Assembly: GCA_027625915.1 (NCBI GenBank)
Contig: JANTQA010000033.1
Span: forward strand, 1,240,001 to 1,304,000
Direction: 5' to 3'
DNA length: 64,000 nt
Origin: Anaeramoeba flamelloides
Lineage: Eukaryota > Metamonada > Anaeramoebidae
Shown here: piece after piece, positions 1 to 13,171 of the stretch
Layout: the number at the start of each line of letters is the position of its first letter
Numbering within the stretch: the first letter of the stretch is position 1
Translations under genes and position numbers: made by a program
The notes under the pieces: generated by a model
What the model was told of the DNA's origin: nothing
What the model saw: only the letters and a program-made list of their open reading frames with translations
Database searches by the model: none

Positions 1-49
1 AATAAAAAATGGAAAACAAAAAAACAAGTAAAGAAAATAATGTAATTAC

Positions 50-1597
50 CCATTGGCCTTCGTAAGGCGTCAATAGCTCAATACAATTTGGACAACCAAT
101 AACACAATTGATTTTTCTTTCTCTGCCGATTAGCATCGGATGGGCGGTGTGGCTACCTTCCATTGAAACAATGCCTTGTAAGTTGGTTAGGTATTGGTTC
201 CAATAATTTGACGTTTTTGAGGTTACAATGATATCCTCTGAGCGAATGACCTTTTTCCCTGTGGCTAGGTCATCAAAATTTTTGATTACATTTATTTTAC
301 CAACGGACGCGCCCAAAAGCGAATATTTGCCTTTGACTAATATTTCTTGTTCAGAATTGATTTGGGAAGTGTCAACAGTCAAAATTTTGTCATAAATAAT
401 TGGGACCACGGGTCTAGCTTGGACAAAATAAATTGTTGGTGTTGGGGAAATGGCAAATTCTGTATCAATAAACTGATAATTAAAGAGTTGTTTGTATACC
501 AGCCCTACTCTCTTTGTTAGTTTTGCGATCTCTCTTGCCATTGGGATCTGGAGGCAATATTTTTTTTTTTTTGTTGTTGTGGAATTATTTTCGTTTTGTT
601 CTTTTTTCTCATTTTCGCTTTGGTTTTCGTTCCCATTTCTGTTTTCATTTCCGTTTGTTGGAACCTTTTCAATTCCTGATCCAGACTCCGTAATTTGGTA
701 TTGGATTTTCTTGCTGCCACAGGTCATTTTGATTAATTTCAAATTGTCACTATTAAAGAGCCACTCGTCGCTTGTCACCTCGCCACTCACTAGGCCTTCC
801 CCGAGGCCGTTTGTCGCTGCGACATGAATTCCAGGGTACGTTGTACCGATCTCAATTGTGAAGCCTGTGCCTGCGACAGTTGGGAAGACCATTTTTTGGA
901 CAACAACAGACGCCTTTGCTATGGAGTGTGGAACCTTTTTTAAGATCCTGTACTGCACGGCCCGATACGTGAAAACAGATCCCCAGCATCTCTTGACAGA
1001 CCTGATCACATCCTTTTCTCCTCTTTGATTTAAAAAGCTGTCGTGCAAGCCAGCAAACGAAGCTTCCTTTAAGTCTTCCGTTGTAGCAGAGCTTCTCACA
1101 GCAACAGACAAATCCTTGATTTTCGCCTTCTCACATAGTCTTGCATATCCCCCCTTAATGCTCTTTAACAACTTTTCGTCAAACTCAATTTCACTAATTT
1201 GGTTCTTGATGTTCTCGGCAAGCTCATAGATTTCCTTTTCAAGAGATTTTACCTGCTCTGAATCATATTTCCCAGTGTTCACCAAGTCTGATAGCTGATC
1301 CAGCTTTTCGATTTGCTTGGGAATATCGGTTAGGCTAAGCATCCTTTTAAATGCAAACGTTGTGATACAAAAATAGTATGGAACAAAGACTCCTTTGATG
1401 CAATTTAAAATACCTAAACTGCTTCCCTTGCCTCCAGTGAGTTCCAGCCGTGTCGATCTTACATCGTCAAATAACAAAATGTCAGGATCTTCCGTTTGCT
1501 CTTTTGACAGCTGGAAAACCACCTCCTCTTTTAATAATTTTGGGTCGACACGAGTTCTTAATTTCTCTGTAATTGTCAGTTTAGTTTTTGTTGTCAT
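50..1597 (-). CDS. PEP synthase / PPDK-like enzyme, first exon (C-terminal part off window)
   Basis: Residues 1-516 of a phosphoenolpyruvate synthase/pyruvate phosphate dikinase family protein, which interconverts pyruvate and PEP through a phosphohistidine. Seen: ATP-grasp N-terminal lobe with TGGKGSSLG (residues 54-62), VAVRSSATTEDLKEASFAG (165-183), the GLGEGLVSGEV block (264-274) and QARP (393-396). A swivelling phosphohistidine domain follows, with GSHTAHPMLIGRE (481-493); H486 aligns with the catalytic histidine. A hydrophilic Asn/Glu/Lys-rich insert (about 304-346) interrupts the ATP-grasp domain. The ATG at 1597 opens the frame and is preceded by AT-rich DNA. The frame ends at GQW, followed by GTAATT in phase 0, so an intron probably starts at base 49; the PEP-binding TIM barrel would lie beyond the left edge. 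Absence of a drug-binding domain between the two domains argues against rifampicin phosphotransferase. PEP synthase versus PPDK cannot be decided without the C-terminus. Confidence 0.9.
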
Positions 1598-2249
1598 TCA
1601 AAAAGATTATTAAGTTTTGCAAATTCAAAAACAATTTTTTTGCAAAAAAATAAAAATAAGGTTAAATTATTTTTTGGCAAATTTTATTGTTGGGAAATTC
1701 AAGTTAGGGTTATGAGAACAAATTAAAATTTGAACAGAAAATTGGCTGTAAATCAAAGATTATTTTCTTACTTCAAAATTCTCTTTACCTTTACTTTTTC
1801 ATTGAATCTGTCGTCTAAAGATGAACCAGAAGGTGTAAAAGTCTGAAAAATAGTTGGTTTTATTTGTTTTTAATTCTGACTTATTCATTTACTGATTTTC
1901 TTATTTTTTGCAAAAAATAAATTTTTCCCCAATTAAACTTGAATTTTTTTTGTACACACAAATACTTCTATATTAAAAGTATTTAAAGGACTTGTAACCT
2001 ACTGTTAATTGCAAAATAAAATAATCAAAATTTTCATTCAGCTTTCCAAAAAATTACAGCACAGAATTAAAATAAATCATCAAAATTCCCAATTCTAAAA
2101 GGGAAATTAATAATTTATTACTGGCTTTCGGAATTAAAAAAGTGAAATTTTACAATGACTGATAAAACTTTTTTAGAAAAGATGAAAGAAAATTTTGTTC
2201 AATTTATTTTGCAACAAATAGTATTTATTTTATTTACCAAAAGGTTTTA

Positions 2250-2793
2250 CTGGTATTTGAATAATCAATAGGAAAAAATTTAAACTTACTTTTCGATATT
2301 TTTTCTTATAAAGAGAGTTTTCAAAAAGAAATAGGTTGGAATTTCCATCTCTGTTTTAAAAGGAAATTGAAAATGAAGTGCAAAATTTTCAGACAAAAGT
2401 GTAAATATGAAATGTTGTAAAAAATATAATTTTTACAATTTTCAAGATAAATTAAAAATTCCAAGCAATAAACACAAATTTTGGGAAGTGTAACAATAAT
2501 ATTTGATTACCTGAATAAACTAATAATAATTTTAATCAAAAAATCAGATGGTAAACGTCAATCTCTTTCAATTTTTTTAAACAATCATTTTATAAACCAT
2601 GTATTAGTATCCACCAAACGATTTTATATTGAAACCCCCTGAAGCTCCAAAAAACAAACTAAGTTTCGTTTACTATGACTAAAATTTATGTTTATTGCTT
2701 GGAATTTTTAATTTATCTTGAAAATTGTAAAAATTATATTTTTTACAATATTTCATATTTACAATTGTATATTCATAATTCAAATATCAGTAT
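2250..2793. mobile_element. CTGGTATTTG-type MITE split by a foldback insertion
   Basis: The left end (2250, CTGGTATTTGAAT) and the right end (CATAATTCAAATATCAG, about 2775-2791) match the ends of the intact 171 bp copy at 54211-54381. The interior up to about 2390 (GAAATTGAAAATGAAGTG) matches too. About 375 bp of foldback DNA interrupts the match. Confidence 0.6.
2393..2766. mobile_element. Foldback element with about 87 bp inverted arms
   Basis: The arm at 2393-2482 is the near-perfect reverse complement of 2681-2766, sharing GTAAATATGAAAT near the outer tip and CCAAGCAATAAACA near the inner end. The spacer is about 200 bp with no coding potential. It sits inside a MITE and is therefore younger than it. 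Confidence 0.7.
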
Positions 2794-3109
2794 AGCTCTT
2801 ATTTGGATAATAATTGTGGAATTCTTCTCTGTAATCGAGAATCTTTCTATACGGTTTTTGTCCCTCCTGTGTATTCAGAACACATGCAGTTTCTATTTGG
2901 TAATGAAAATGATAGTATTATTCTAGATATATAAACCCCAATTCAAAATTTTTAACACACCAAAATTCAATTTGTGAAGAAAAAAACTTATTTAATCAAT
3001 TCTCGAAGATTTACCAAATTAGAACCATTCACTAATTGAAATGTTAACACTTCTTCATAAATTACAATACTCAAAAAACAATAAATAAATAATTATCAAT
3101 ACAAATAAA

Positions 3110-3310
3110 TGAAGGGTGTGTCAAAAATTTTGGAGAGAGCAAAACAAAAAAATACATTAGTAAATATGTTGAAATTCTATTAGGATTATTGATCGATCAA
3201 ATGGTTAGATACTACCAACTAATTTTTTTGAGTTCTTCTATTTTTAACAACTTGACTTTAACCATAATATCAATTGTTCAAAAAATTTTTGATCCAACGA
3301 AACAAATTAT
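3110..3310. repeat. Dispersed repeat with GGGTGTGTC end and GATCGATC core
   Basis: Homologous to 13995-14200 (same orientation) and 28860-29040 (opposite). All share a TTGATCGATCAAA-like core and flanking AAATTTGTTGAAAT-like sequence. GGGTGTGTC at 3112 is echoed as GACACACC at 8657 and 29035, suggesting a terminal inverted repeat. Confidence 0.55.
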
Positions 3311-3649
3311 GTAATTCAAACAATGAAATCAAAACAAAAACTAAAAGATGAAAAAATGATTTTCATATTTTACAAAAATCAAAATTATCTCCAATTTCAA
3401 TGAAATTGTATTATTGTGATTGTTTGGAACGTTTTAGCTGTGTGGAAAATTTTGAATTTTAGTTTATATTAATTAATTTTCTTCTCTCTTTTTTTTTATA
3501 AGATCAATTTTCTTTAATTACTCCTTTGTCTAAATAAATATTTGGATAATAATTCAAGTAGCCAGGATATATAAATTCCCATTATCAACTTTAGAAAAAT
3601 TAGTATTCCCTTTTTAAAAGTGTTTATTTTTTTCTATAAAATTTTCAGT

Positions 3650-4720
3650 AACAAGATCTGAGTATTTTTTTTCAGTTTTGGATTTTTGGATCGAAAAAAC
3701 AGAAAAAGAAAATTTTGCAAAATAATTTTCTTTTCCTGAAATTCTAACTTTTAGAAATTTTTAAAAGCTTTTAGAAACAAAAAATATTCCAAACTTTATC
3801 TTATTTTAAAAATATAAGTTAATAAACTTCAAATTTAAAGTCGTGTTGATCGAAAAAAAATCATTTTTTATTTTATTGTCAAATACTTTATTAAATTGCT
3901 TGAAATATTTAAATATATAGATATATTAATCAAGTTTTTTTCAAATATTCAGAATATAAAAAACGGACTGTTCTTATATAAATAAATTATATGATTATCT
4001 ATTTTTATTTATTTATTATTATTATTATTTGAAATAAATTTTCTCTGTTTTAAAATACTTTAGAATTTTTCAAAATAAAATAAAACTCTTTTGATATTTT
4101 TAATCTTTAGGTTATTACCAACTTGCTTGAATAATTAAGATTAAGTGATTCATTATTGATTAAAAATAATTAAAAAATATTTCTTTATGTGTTAAGTTGA
4201 ATTTTCCAGGTTTTTAAAAAGGTAATTTGGGATAATTATTAATTTATTTTATTCAGTTATTTTTATTTTGTTTTTTTGTTCAAAAAAATATAAAAAAATT
4301 ATAAAGAACTGTACTATCAATCCAAAAATTATATTTTTACAAAGTTTAAAACAATTACTGTTATTATTTTCAAATTAATTAGATTTTTTAAAGTAAGTTA
4401 TAATAAAACTTAATTGTTTTATTTTTAATGTCGTTTTTTTTATATACTTCCTTCATAGATAAGAAGATTTCTTTTGTCAACAAAAATAGTTTTTAAAATA
4501 ATTTAGAAATATATTGGATTTTGAACTTTTCAAAAATGAGAAAAATGGGATCAATGTTTAACAATGAAAATTCCTTTCTGAAAATATCATTGAAAAAAAA
4601 CAAAGTTTGATACTGTAATAATTAGATCTTTACTTGGGGGTTTCAATTTCAAGATACGGTAAAATCTTTTTGAATTTACTTTAAAATTTACTAGAAACTT
4701 TTTTTAGTTTACTCAAACCA
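3650..4720 (+). repeat. 1.07 kb dispersed repeat, copy 1
   Basis: Collinear over about 1 kb, same orientation, with 36425-37475. Shared landmarks in order include TTGTTTGGATTTTTG-like sequence, AATAATTAAGATT, AAGTTGAATTTTCCAGG, ACACTTCCTT, TTTTCAAAAATGAGAAAAA and TTTTTTTAGTTTACT. A third partial copy lies reversed at about 61960-62341 next to a TTAA-flanked end. It is probably the body of a non-autonomous DNA element; no ORF is conserved. Confidence 0.65.
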
Positions 4721-5214
4721 GAACTTTCTATTTTTCCAGTTTTTAAACAATTGAAATCCTAACCCTAAAATGACTCATTAAACTTGGACGTGGACTATCC
4801 GGATTTTCTATTCTGGGGGAACTAAAATCTGTGGTTGTAAATCCAAAAAAAAAAGGGTTTAAAAAGGGGTTCGGATTAAAGGAGAGCATAAATTCATAAA
4901 TTTTAGTTTCTTTTGATAATTTTGAAAAAAAAAACTTTTCTTGATCGAAAAAGAACTAATTTAAATCCTCAAACAAAACAAGATATCTTCAAAAATCGAT
5001 TTTTTACCTCTTTTTCCTTTTACATTGGACTTAATCTGTAAGTAAATTCATAACATTTTCCTAAACTCCGGATCACTTTAATATAAAGTGGAAAGTCATA
5101 GTAATAGAGGTATTTGGATTTCTTAACTCTTGAATGAAAATTTTGAATTTTGTGAAGAGAAAATGTGTTTTACAGAAATTGACAAATTTTCATAAAACAA
5201 TACCAAAATTTTTA

Positions 5215-5720
5215 ACAAGACCTATCTTCTCAAAATTCGCTTAAGTCAATAAATGTGTTGGTTATCAGAAAAAGTAATATTTGCTTTCCATAAAATCCAG
5301 ATAGCGATTACACATTTTTTCAAAATAAACAATTGTGTTTTTTTGTTATAGAAGTCCTATACATTAATCGATTAAAGAAATCAACAATAAACCCTAGAAA
5401 AATATGGTATGGTTTCTTAAAGTTCTATTATTTGTAAAGAAATTCTAAAAATGAAGGATCAAATTGGAAAATTTATCTTCAATAAATAGAGTTAATTTTG
5501 AAGAAAAAAATATTTCATAAAAATTGGGAAAAAAGGAAATATTGAAAGTTTTATAAACAATTACCTCTGAATTTAAAATTTACTGAAAAGAGTAAAAGAG
5601 TTTACCTTCAAACTGAATTTTGACTTTTTTGGTCTATTAATGGCTTTTAACTTTGAAATTGTATTGAATAAGAAGAAAAAAGTGACGTTGAATAAATAAA
5701 AAACATGATTAGATTTTTTG
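5215..5720 (+). repeat. Dispersed repeat shared with 27770-28210
   Basis: Shares AAGGATCAAATTGGAAA, a GTTTACYTTCAAA block and an AATTGTATTG...AAGAAGAAAAAA block in the same order with 27.77-28.21 kb. The match extends outside the open frames found in the other copy, so those frames are probably not genes. Confidence 0.5.
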
Positions 5721-6281
5721 TACACTAAATTTTTTGAGCCATTGAAAGGTTTTTAAAATTTGGAAACCCTTCTTAAAATATGAACCACCATTTTACAAAT
5801 TATACACATTTATACTTTGGACAACCTTACTTTTCATTTTGAACTATACACAAGTTTGTAAATTTCTTCAAAATTTTAATGTTTTTAAATAATAAAACTT
5901 TTAGAATAATCATGATTCCAAAATAACCTTGTCAAAAAAAAGAATTAGAATTCTCTTTTTTTCCTTTACTTTATGAGTTTGTTCTGTATTTTCGAATAAC
6001 CAAAGGAAATAAATAGATTTTTTTTGAGCTGGACAATTAAGAATATCTGTTCACTCAAAACTCTTTTTCAGAAAATCTATTAAAATTGGTATAAGCAAAA
6101 ATTCGAAATTATTCAAGATTGCGAAATAGTCAAATACAAAAAATAACAAATCTTTAACTTTTTTAATTTACTAGTCTGTAGTTCACAAAAATCAGAAATT
6201 TAAAAAAAACTGAAAAAACAATTTGTGTCTAGAGTAAATTATTTTCATTTTTTTTCATTTTTCTTTTTTCAATCCAAAAAG

Positions 6282-9200
6282 ATGAGTAAATCGGAAAATA
6301 ATAAGAATGGAACTTCAAGTGCAGAGCAGTTTCTTGCTCAAATAGGACTTGAACCATTTCCAAAATTTCAAATGGAAGCACACAGACTCATTATGAAACA
6401 CGTAAAGGTACCACAATTAAGTCAGTCCGTAAACAAGGTAATCAGTTATCTTTCTTTCCAACAAACAAAATTATTTTTTTCTTCATTTTCTTTAACAAAT
6501 AATTTTTTTTTTTTTTCTTTTCTTTTCTCTTCTCTTCTCTTCTCTTCATTTAACACTGCAATATTTTTCTTTTCCACTTCAAAAAAGCCAAAAATCCAAA
6601 AAGAAGAAGAACACACATTTCTTTTTCCAAAAGAGAGCATAATTAATGATTCAATTGAATTTGCTACCTTTGTCGAAAGCGATGAGGAATTTGAAACACA
6701 AAACGATCTTCGTATACAAGAACAACTTCATGAAGAAGAAAAAATTTCAGGTAAGGAATCAGTTTTACCAATTTTTTTCTTTTTGTTTAGTATTCTCACG
6801 GTGCTTTCTACTCAAAATAATCCACACCTCCATTTTTTTTTTTTTTTTTTTCTTTTATTTGAGTAAAAAGAAAATTTCTTTGTTCTACTTAAAATTTTCC
6901 GAAAATGATCATACTATCTTTTTAACTACATAACTATTTCATAAACACCAGTTCTCTTCAAGAAAACACCCCCACTAAAAAAAAATTGTATTCACTAGCA
7001 CAATTATTTCTCCTTCGTTTACTGTTACTATTATTTTTCCATTAAAAAATGAAAATTTTTAGTTCACATTCGAAAATATTTTTCTTTAATCGTTTAAGTT
7101 GAAAAACATCCAAAGATCTTTAACTGATCGTTTAGAAATGATAAATAGAGAATAAATTAAACTTCCTAAGTTAACTCAAATATAAAATTTTTTACTCTTC
7201 TAAATTGATTATAGCAGTAATAATTAATATTCATTTTGGAAGGTGAAATAAAAATTTTCGTTTACTAATTGGAAAATAACAGTATTTGTATTATAACAGG
7301 ATAAAAATTTCATTGTCTTCTTTTTGTTAATGTTTTCTCTTTTGAGTTACCATGGAAAACCAAATTTTGTTGTTCAATTTTTCATACTACTGATAAATTC
7401 ACCAAAATGCTTTTAACTTTCCTTTTTTGAAAATGTTTTTATGAGCTTTGAAGAAAAAATTTTATTGGTCAAAATACAAAGAAAACTTGTAAATTACTTG
7501 TCAACAAGAATACTGTTGGAAAAAAAAGTTTTGAAAGTTGGTTTTCTGTTCATATTAAAATTGGAATTGAACCAAAAAGTTTAAAACTTTTTTTTGAATT
7601 TATCAGTAGTCTTTGAATTATAAATGGGAAAAATTTTCACAAAAGTTTGATTGACTTTTTTAACGTTCACAATCCTGTAAGAATGAAAAAAAAATTATCC
7701 TGTGTTAGGTGCAAGGCCATGTTATTTTGATTCTTAGATGATCGATTTTTAACTTGAGATGAATTTTAATATTTGAAAATATAAAATAAGAAATATTGAA
7801 TTTTTTTTTGTTATATTTGAATTTTGTGAAATTTTTTTGTTATTTTGATTGTTTTAACAGATCCTGTGATTTTTTTTTTTTGTTAATCGCATTTTTTGGA
7901 AATTAAGAATACTGTGAAACTCTTTTTTTGTTAATTGAATTTTTTGTCTTTTAGATCTTGAGATATCTTGTTGAAATACTTTTTTTGTATATTGAATTTT
8001 TTGTTATTTTGAAACTGTGAAATTTTTTTTGTTATTTTGATTGTTTTAATTGGGATAGTGTGAATTTTTTTTTGTCATATTTGAATTTTTTCAACCAAAA
8101 GAAGTGAAATTTTACAATATAATTTTTCATGTCAAGCCACTTATTGAGTATGGAGCAAATTCATGGTAAGTGACTCGACCCTTAAGAATAAATTTCCAAG
8201 ACAATAAATCGAAATTGGTGATCTCCTTTTCTTGAAGTGGCTCTTTTTTATTGAAAAATTTTGTATGAACTGAAGAGCATTAAATGAAAAGAATATTGAA
8301 GAATTGAAATAAGATGATAATGAGATGAGTTTTATCCTTTTTAAATTCAAAGACCAGTATTTGTATATTTAAACTTTGAAACAAAGAATTTTATTTCAAT
8401 TTATTTTTTTGATCATTTTATTTTCTAAAGTTGGAGTTAATATATCAACATTTAATAAGGCAACATTAGAATTCAAAATCAATTTTCCTATTTCCAACTT
8501 CTTATTTTGTAATTTATTATATTGTTGCTTAATTAAAAAAGTTTTTTCTTTTATTGATGGAAGAAGTGTAAATTACACTCTAAATGCCCTTTTACTTAAA
8601 TTCCCTCAAAGATAAATTTAAGCGTAAAATCATTGATTTCACGATTGTTCAAGGGAAAGACACACCCAAATTTTTTTATGTTTTAAAAAAAAAAGCAAAA
8701 AATTTTAAAGAAAAAAGGAAAAATAAAAAGAAATTAAAAAAGGTTTTATAAGAAGCAATTAGTAAAAACGAAAAAAAATATAATAAAAAAAAAACCCAAT
8801 GCTATCTTTAATTAAGAACATCCCAAATTCACCGCCACGATACTTTTGGTTGTTATTATTTAATTTGATAATTGATCATGAATGTTCACTTGGTGATCGT
8901 TGCTTAAGTTGTTGTAATTTCTTTTTTTTTTTTTTGATCTTATTTGCTTTCAACCTTTGATCATTTTTAGCCATTTGCTTTTTTGTTTTTATTTCCAAGT
9001 TACTCATGCTTTCATGTTTCAGTGCCACATTATTAGCAAGTAACCACTTGATCTTTTTCCTTTGTAACTCTTCTTCTCAATATAAAGAAGATTCAACCAG
9101 GGGAAAAATAGAAAAAAATTAAAAAGTTTTTTCTTTTTTCTTTTTCATTTTTTATTCTTTTTATAATATCTTATCGAAAAGAAAATGATGATAATTGAAT

Positions 9201-12200
9201 CCATAAATTATTCACCCAAAAAACATTAAACACATTATACAAAAAAAGAGGTATATAATATCATTAAATTACTTTTTACTAAACAAATTATTTTCATATT
9301 TTTTTTGGCCTAAATTACCCCTTTTTAACTTTCAACAAAAAATATTCAACTTCATCAATTGTTTTTGAGTTGATTTGAAATTTCAACTTTTAATCGATAA
9401 AATTGAAAAATTCAAAACATTTTTTCTCTAATAATGATCCAAAAAATTATTTTTTAGATTAACCTTGTTAAAAACAAAAACATTTTTTCAAAAATATATA
9501 TATTTTTTAAGGAGAGAAAATGAAAAAAAATAAGTTGCTTAATTACTATTTTTTGATTTCTGCATTTTTCAATTTTCTTTTTAAAATCGATTTTATATTT
9601 CGAACAATTAAATTTTTTTTTTTTTTTTTTTAATTTTTGCTGAAAATATTGTAATGAATAAAGAAAGAGATATTAATGAAAGTAAAATATAAACCTTTTA
9701 AATACAGTTAAAAAAAAATGAAAGAAATTACAATGATCATATTGAAAAAGTATGACAAGGAGAATCTTTAATATTCATTCAATATTAATTAGTAATCCCT
9801 TTTGAAAAATGGAACATTAACCGATCTAATCTTTTAATATGTTTTATTATCTCAAAAATTTTCATTTTTTATAATAAATATTTTTAATTCTAATTGTAAA
9901 CATTAAGAAAATCACCGAAAATACAGAAACCACATTAACCTTAAAATGAAAAATTGGATCAACGAATAAAAAAAAATATATAAATAAAAGAAAAAATAAA
10001 GCGTTAATCACAATATTAGTTTTTATAATACTATCTTTTGGTCTGAGTTTTTATCTGTTTAATCTGTCATCAAAAATTGTTAAAAAATAAAACTATTTTT
10101 GAGATCAAGAAAATTACATTATCTGATTTGATCTCAATATAAAAAAGAGTACCAAATTGTTTATGTTGATTTGGTTAAAAATAAAAAAATTATGAATTAT
10201 TCTTTGGAGTTTATTTTTAGTTTCTTTGAGTTGAAAAAACGTTTTAGGTTTCTGTAATCTTTATAGTTTATTTGAATTTATAAAATATTTTCATTTACAA
10301 GTATTTTTAACAATTAAAAAACTTGTTTCACTTTTTTTCATAATTGTAATTCAAAAAATTTACAATTATCATGAATGAAAATACCTTTATATACTCAATA
10401 ACATTTCGTTATAAATGAATATTTCAATAAATTAATAGCTAGTTAAAAATTTTTTTCCCAAAATATTAAAAAATTTCCCTTGTTCTGAGGCGAACGAATT
10501 ATACTCATTTTATTATCCGTTATATCGAAATTCTATTAAGATATATAATATTGTTATAATTGTGAAAGAAATGATTTTCAAAAAACAAACAAATAAAAAA
10601 AAACAGAAAAACGACTTTCAGGACCTACTATTTTTTCTTTTATTCAAATTTTTCTTTATAAATATCTAAACAAAAACTTTAATACATTTTTAATTACATT
10701 CTAAAATTTTTTTATATTATTTTAAATTCAATTATAAATAGTTTTGCGAAGTAAAAAAGAAATCAAAGGGAGAGAAGAATGGTTTGTTAAAATTATGGAG
10801 AAACATCCCGATTTTAAAGATATTCGTGAAAGAATTGATCCAATTTCAAGAACAGAAACGTAAATAATAAAATTAGAATAACATTTCAAAAAAAAAAAAT
10901 TATCAAAAAATTGTTTTAAAAAATCTTGCTTTTTTACTTCAAATAAATCTTTTTTTTTTTTTTTTTTATCAATTTTAAAAGTTTTTTGAATATATATGGT
11001 GGTGGAAAGAAAGAAGTGTGTGAATCAATCAACGATGAGCTGGTGTACCAATTAATTATGCAATATTTTATGTCATTAGGATATAAAAAAAGTAAAAAAA
11101 TGCTTGAAAAACAATGTGGTACCAAATGTAACATTATTTTTTATCCATTTTATTAATTTGGATAATATTATTTTTCTTATCTTTTTTTATTTATTTTTAA
11201 TTTTACAGATTATGAAAAAAAAAAATGAATCCTGTATAATAAAACACTAAAACCAAAATGTGATAGACATGTGATATACCTTTATCACCTGAAATTTTTG
11301 TCAGAAATCAATCAAAAATGATCAAAAAAGGATAATCACAAATGATAAAATTGAGATAAAATAAATTTAAAAAAATCTATGTCGTTGCCGTCAATATATT
11401 TCAATATAATTGACTCTTTTGAAAAAATTTTAGAATTTGACCAATTTTGAAAAGTAATAATTTTTCTAAAAATTGGCTAAATTAGAAAAAATGATTGGAT
11501 CTCAAAATTGAAAATTTATTTTGAGAAGAATATTGGATTAAATACATTGAAAATATTTTTTTTTCTTTCATAAAACTGGGCCCCTTTATCTGGAAAAGAG
11601 TTTAATTTCAAAATTATCTTATTTACTTGAAAATCTTTTTTGTCGTTTATTGTGGGAATTGGTCCAAAGGATAAAAGCATATATCGCCTTTTAGATGAAT
11701 GAGAATCAAAAAAGTTTTCTCTTTTATTTTTGAACAAAAATTAAAACAATTAACTCTGTTTCAATACTGATTAATATTAAATTACTTCAATTCTGATGTT
11801 TCCAAGTCTTATCCAAAAGTATGAAATTAAAAAAAATTAAATCAAAAGAATAATATTATTATTTATTTTTCCAATTTATATTGAAAAATAATTCTATTTG
11901 TCACCACAAAATATAATAATTGGGAAATTTTGTTTAGAGTACTAATACTCATCAAATAATATATTTATTTCAAGTCTCAATAATTTTTTATAAAATAAAA
12001 TCAAGTAAAAGCAATTGTTAAACAAATATAAAAAAAATTATTATTTTGTTTTGAATGAGTTCTGTGATAATTTTAATAATAGTTGTTTATAAAATCATTT
12101 TACATTTAAATCTATAGATCAGCCACAATATTTATTTGATGCAAGAATTCAAACATTAATTAGAGTTGCATTACGTGATACAAATGTTATTTGGGATACG

Positions 12201-13131
12201 CACCATTCTGAACTTGAAAATGAAATCAATGGGGGGGGTATCGATTTAATAAATCACCTTCGTTCAATAAAGTAATGAAAATTTTAACCTTTTTTCATTT
12301 TAATTAAATTTTAAGATTAATTATATATATATATATATATATATATTTACGTATTATTATTATTATTATTATCCTTATTCAAATTACAATTGAATAGTGT
12401 ATTAGACGATGATGAAGATGATGATGATGATTTGTCATCTATTTGGGATGATGATAAAGGAGATATTGTTTTTGTTGATAATTCAAATGAAAAAAATATC
12501 TCTACAAAAAAAGTTAAAGCAGGTAGTTTAAATAAATTAGTTGAATGGCTTACTCATGAGAATTTCCAAAATCTTACATTTTTAAAAACGTTTTTAATGA
12601 CATACCAATCATTTACAAGCCCAAAGACATTGTTAACAAAATTATTTCAACGTTACCATGTACCTAAAAGAAATGAATTAAATGAAGATGATTTTATAAA
12701 AAAAAAAAAATGTATTCAAATCCGTGTATGTAATGTTATAAAATTATGGGTTTTATCCAATTGGAAAGATTTTAGTTCAAGTATGCAAAAGGAATTAAAT
12801 AATTTCCTCAATAAAACATTAAAACAAGATAAGCATCAAGTTATTGCACAGACTTTACAAAAGGCAATTGATAGACAAAAAGCACAGGTTAGCGAAAAAT
12901 ATCGAACTTCTCAAAAAGTGGCTCCTCCAGAGCCAAAAGTTCCGAAGAATATTTTTTCTCCAAATCTTTCCGTTTTTGATGTTGATGAAGAAGAAATTGC
13001 AAGGCAAATAACTTTAATAGAATTTGATATTTTCAAAACAATTAGAGTAATTGAATTTTTTTTTTTTTTTACATTTTCATTTTTTCCTCTTTCTTATCCT
13101 CAATTTATTTTTAATTAACTCATATACTATC

Positions 13132-13171
<40 letters not shown>

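Larger units (their letters stand above)
1598..6281. other. Intergenic region between divergent PEP-synthase and RasGEF genes, filled with repeats
   Basis: 4.7 kb between two divergently transcribed genes. No coding segment with convincing codon use was found. It holds a nested MITE and foldback element (2250-2793), a dispersed repeat with a GATCGATC core (3110-3310), a 1.07 kb repeat with a second copy near 36.4 kb (3650-4720) and a repeat shared with 27.8-28.2 kb (5215-5720). Both promoters must lie within it; no specific promoter element could be supported. Confidence 0.6.
6751..10741 (+). other. RasGEF intron 2 (4 kb), repeat-filled
   Basis: GTAAGG donor and ATAG acceptor join phase-1 codons. 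Contents: repeat 7015-7290, TA-flanked MITE 7390-7606, composite element 7609-8357, T-rich degenerate repeats 7780-8095, and a GTGTAAATTACAC repeat near 8539-8665. From about 8700 to 10740 only very AT-rich DNA is visible, with no feature I can name. Confidence 0.7.

Noticed and set aside
4755-4770. Telomere-like CCTAACCCTAAA
   Set aside because: A single occurrence without tandem units, inside the window rather than at an end.
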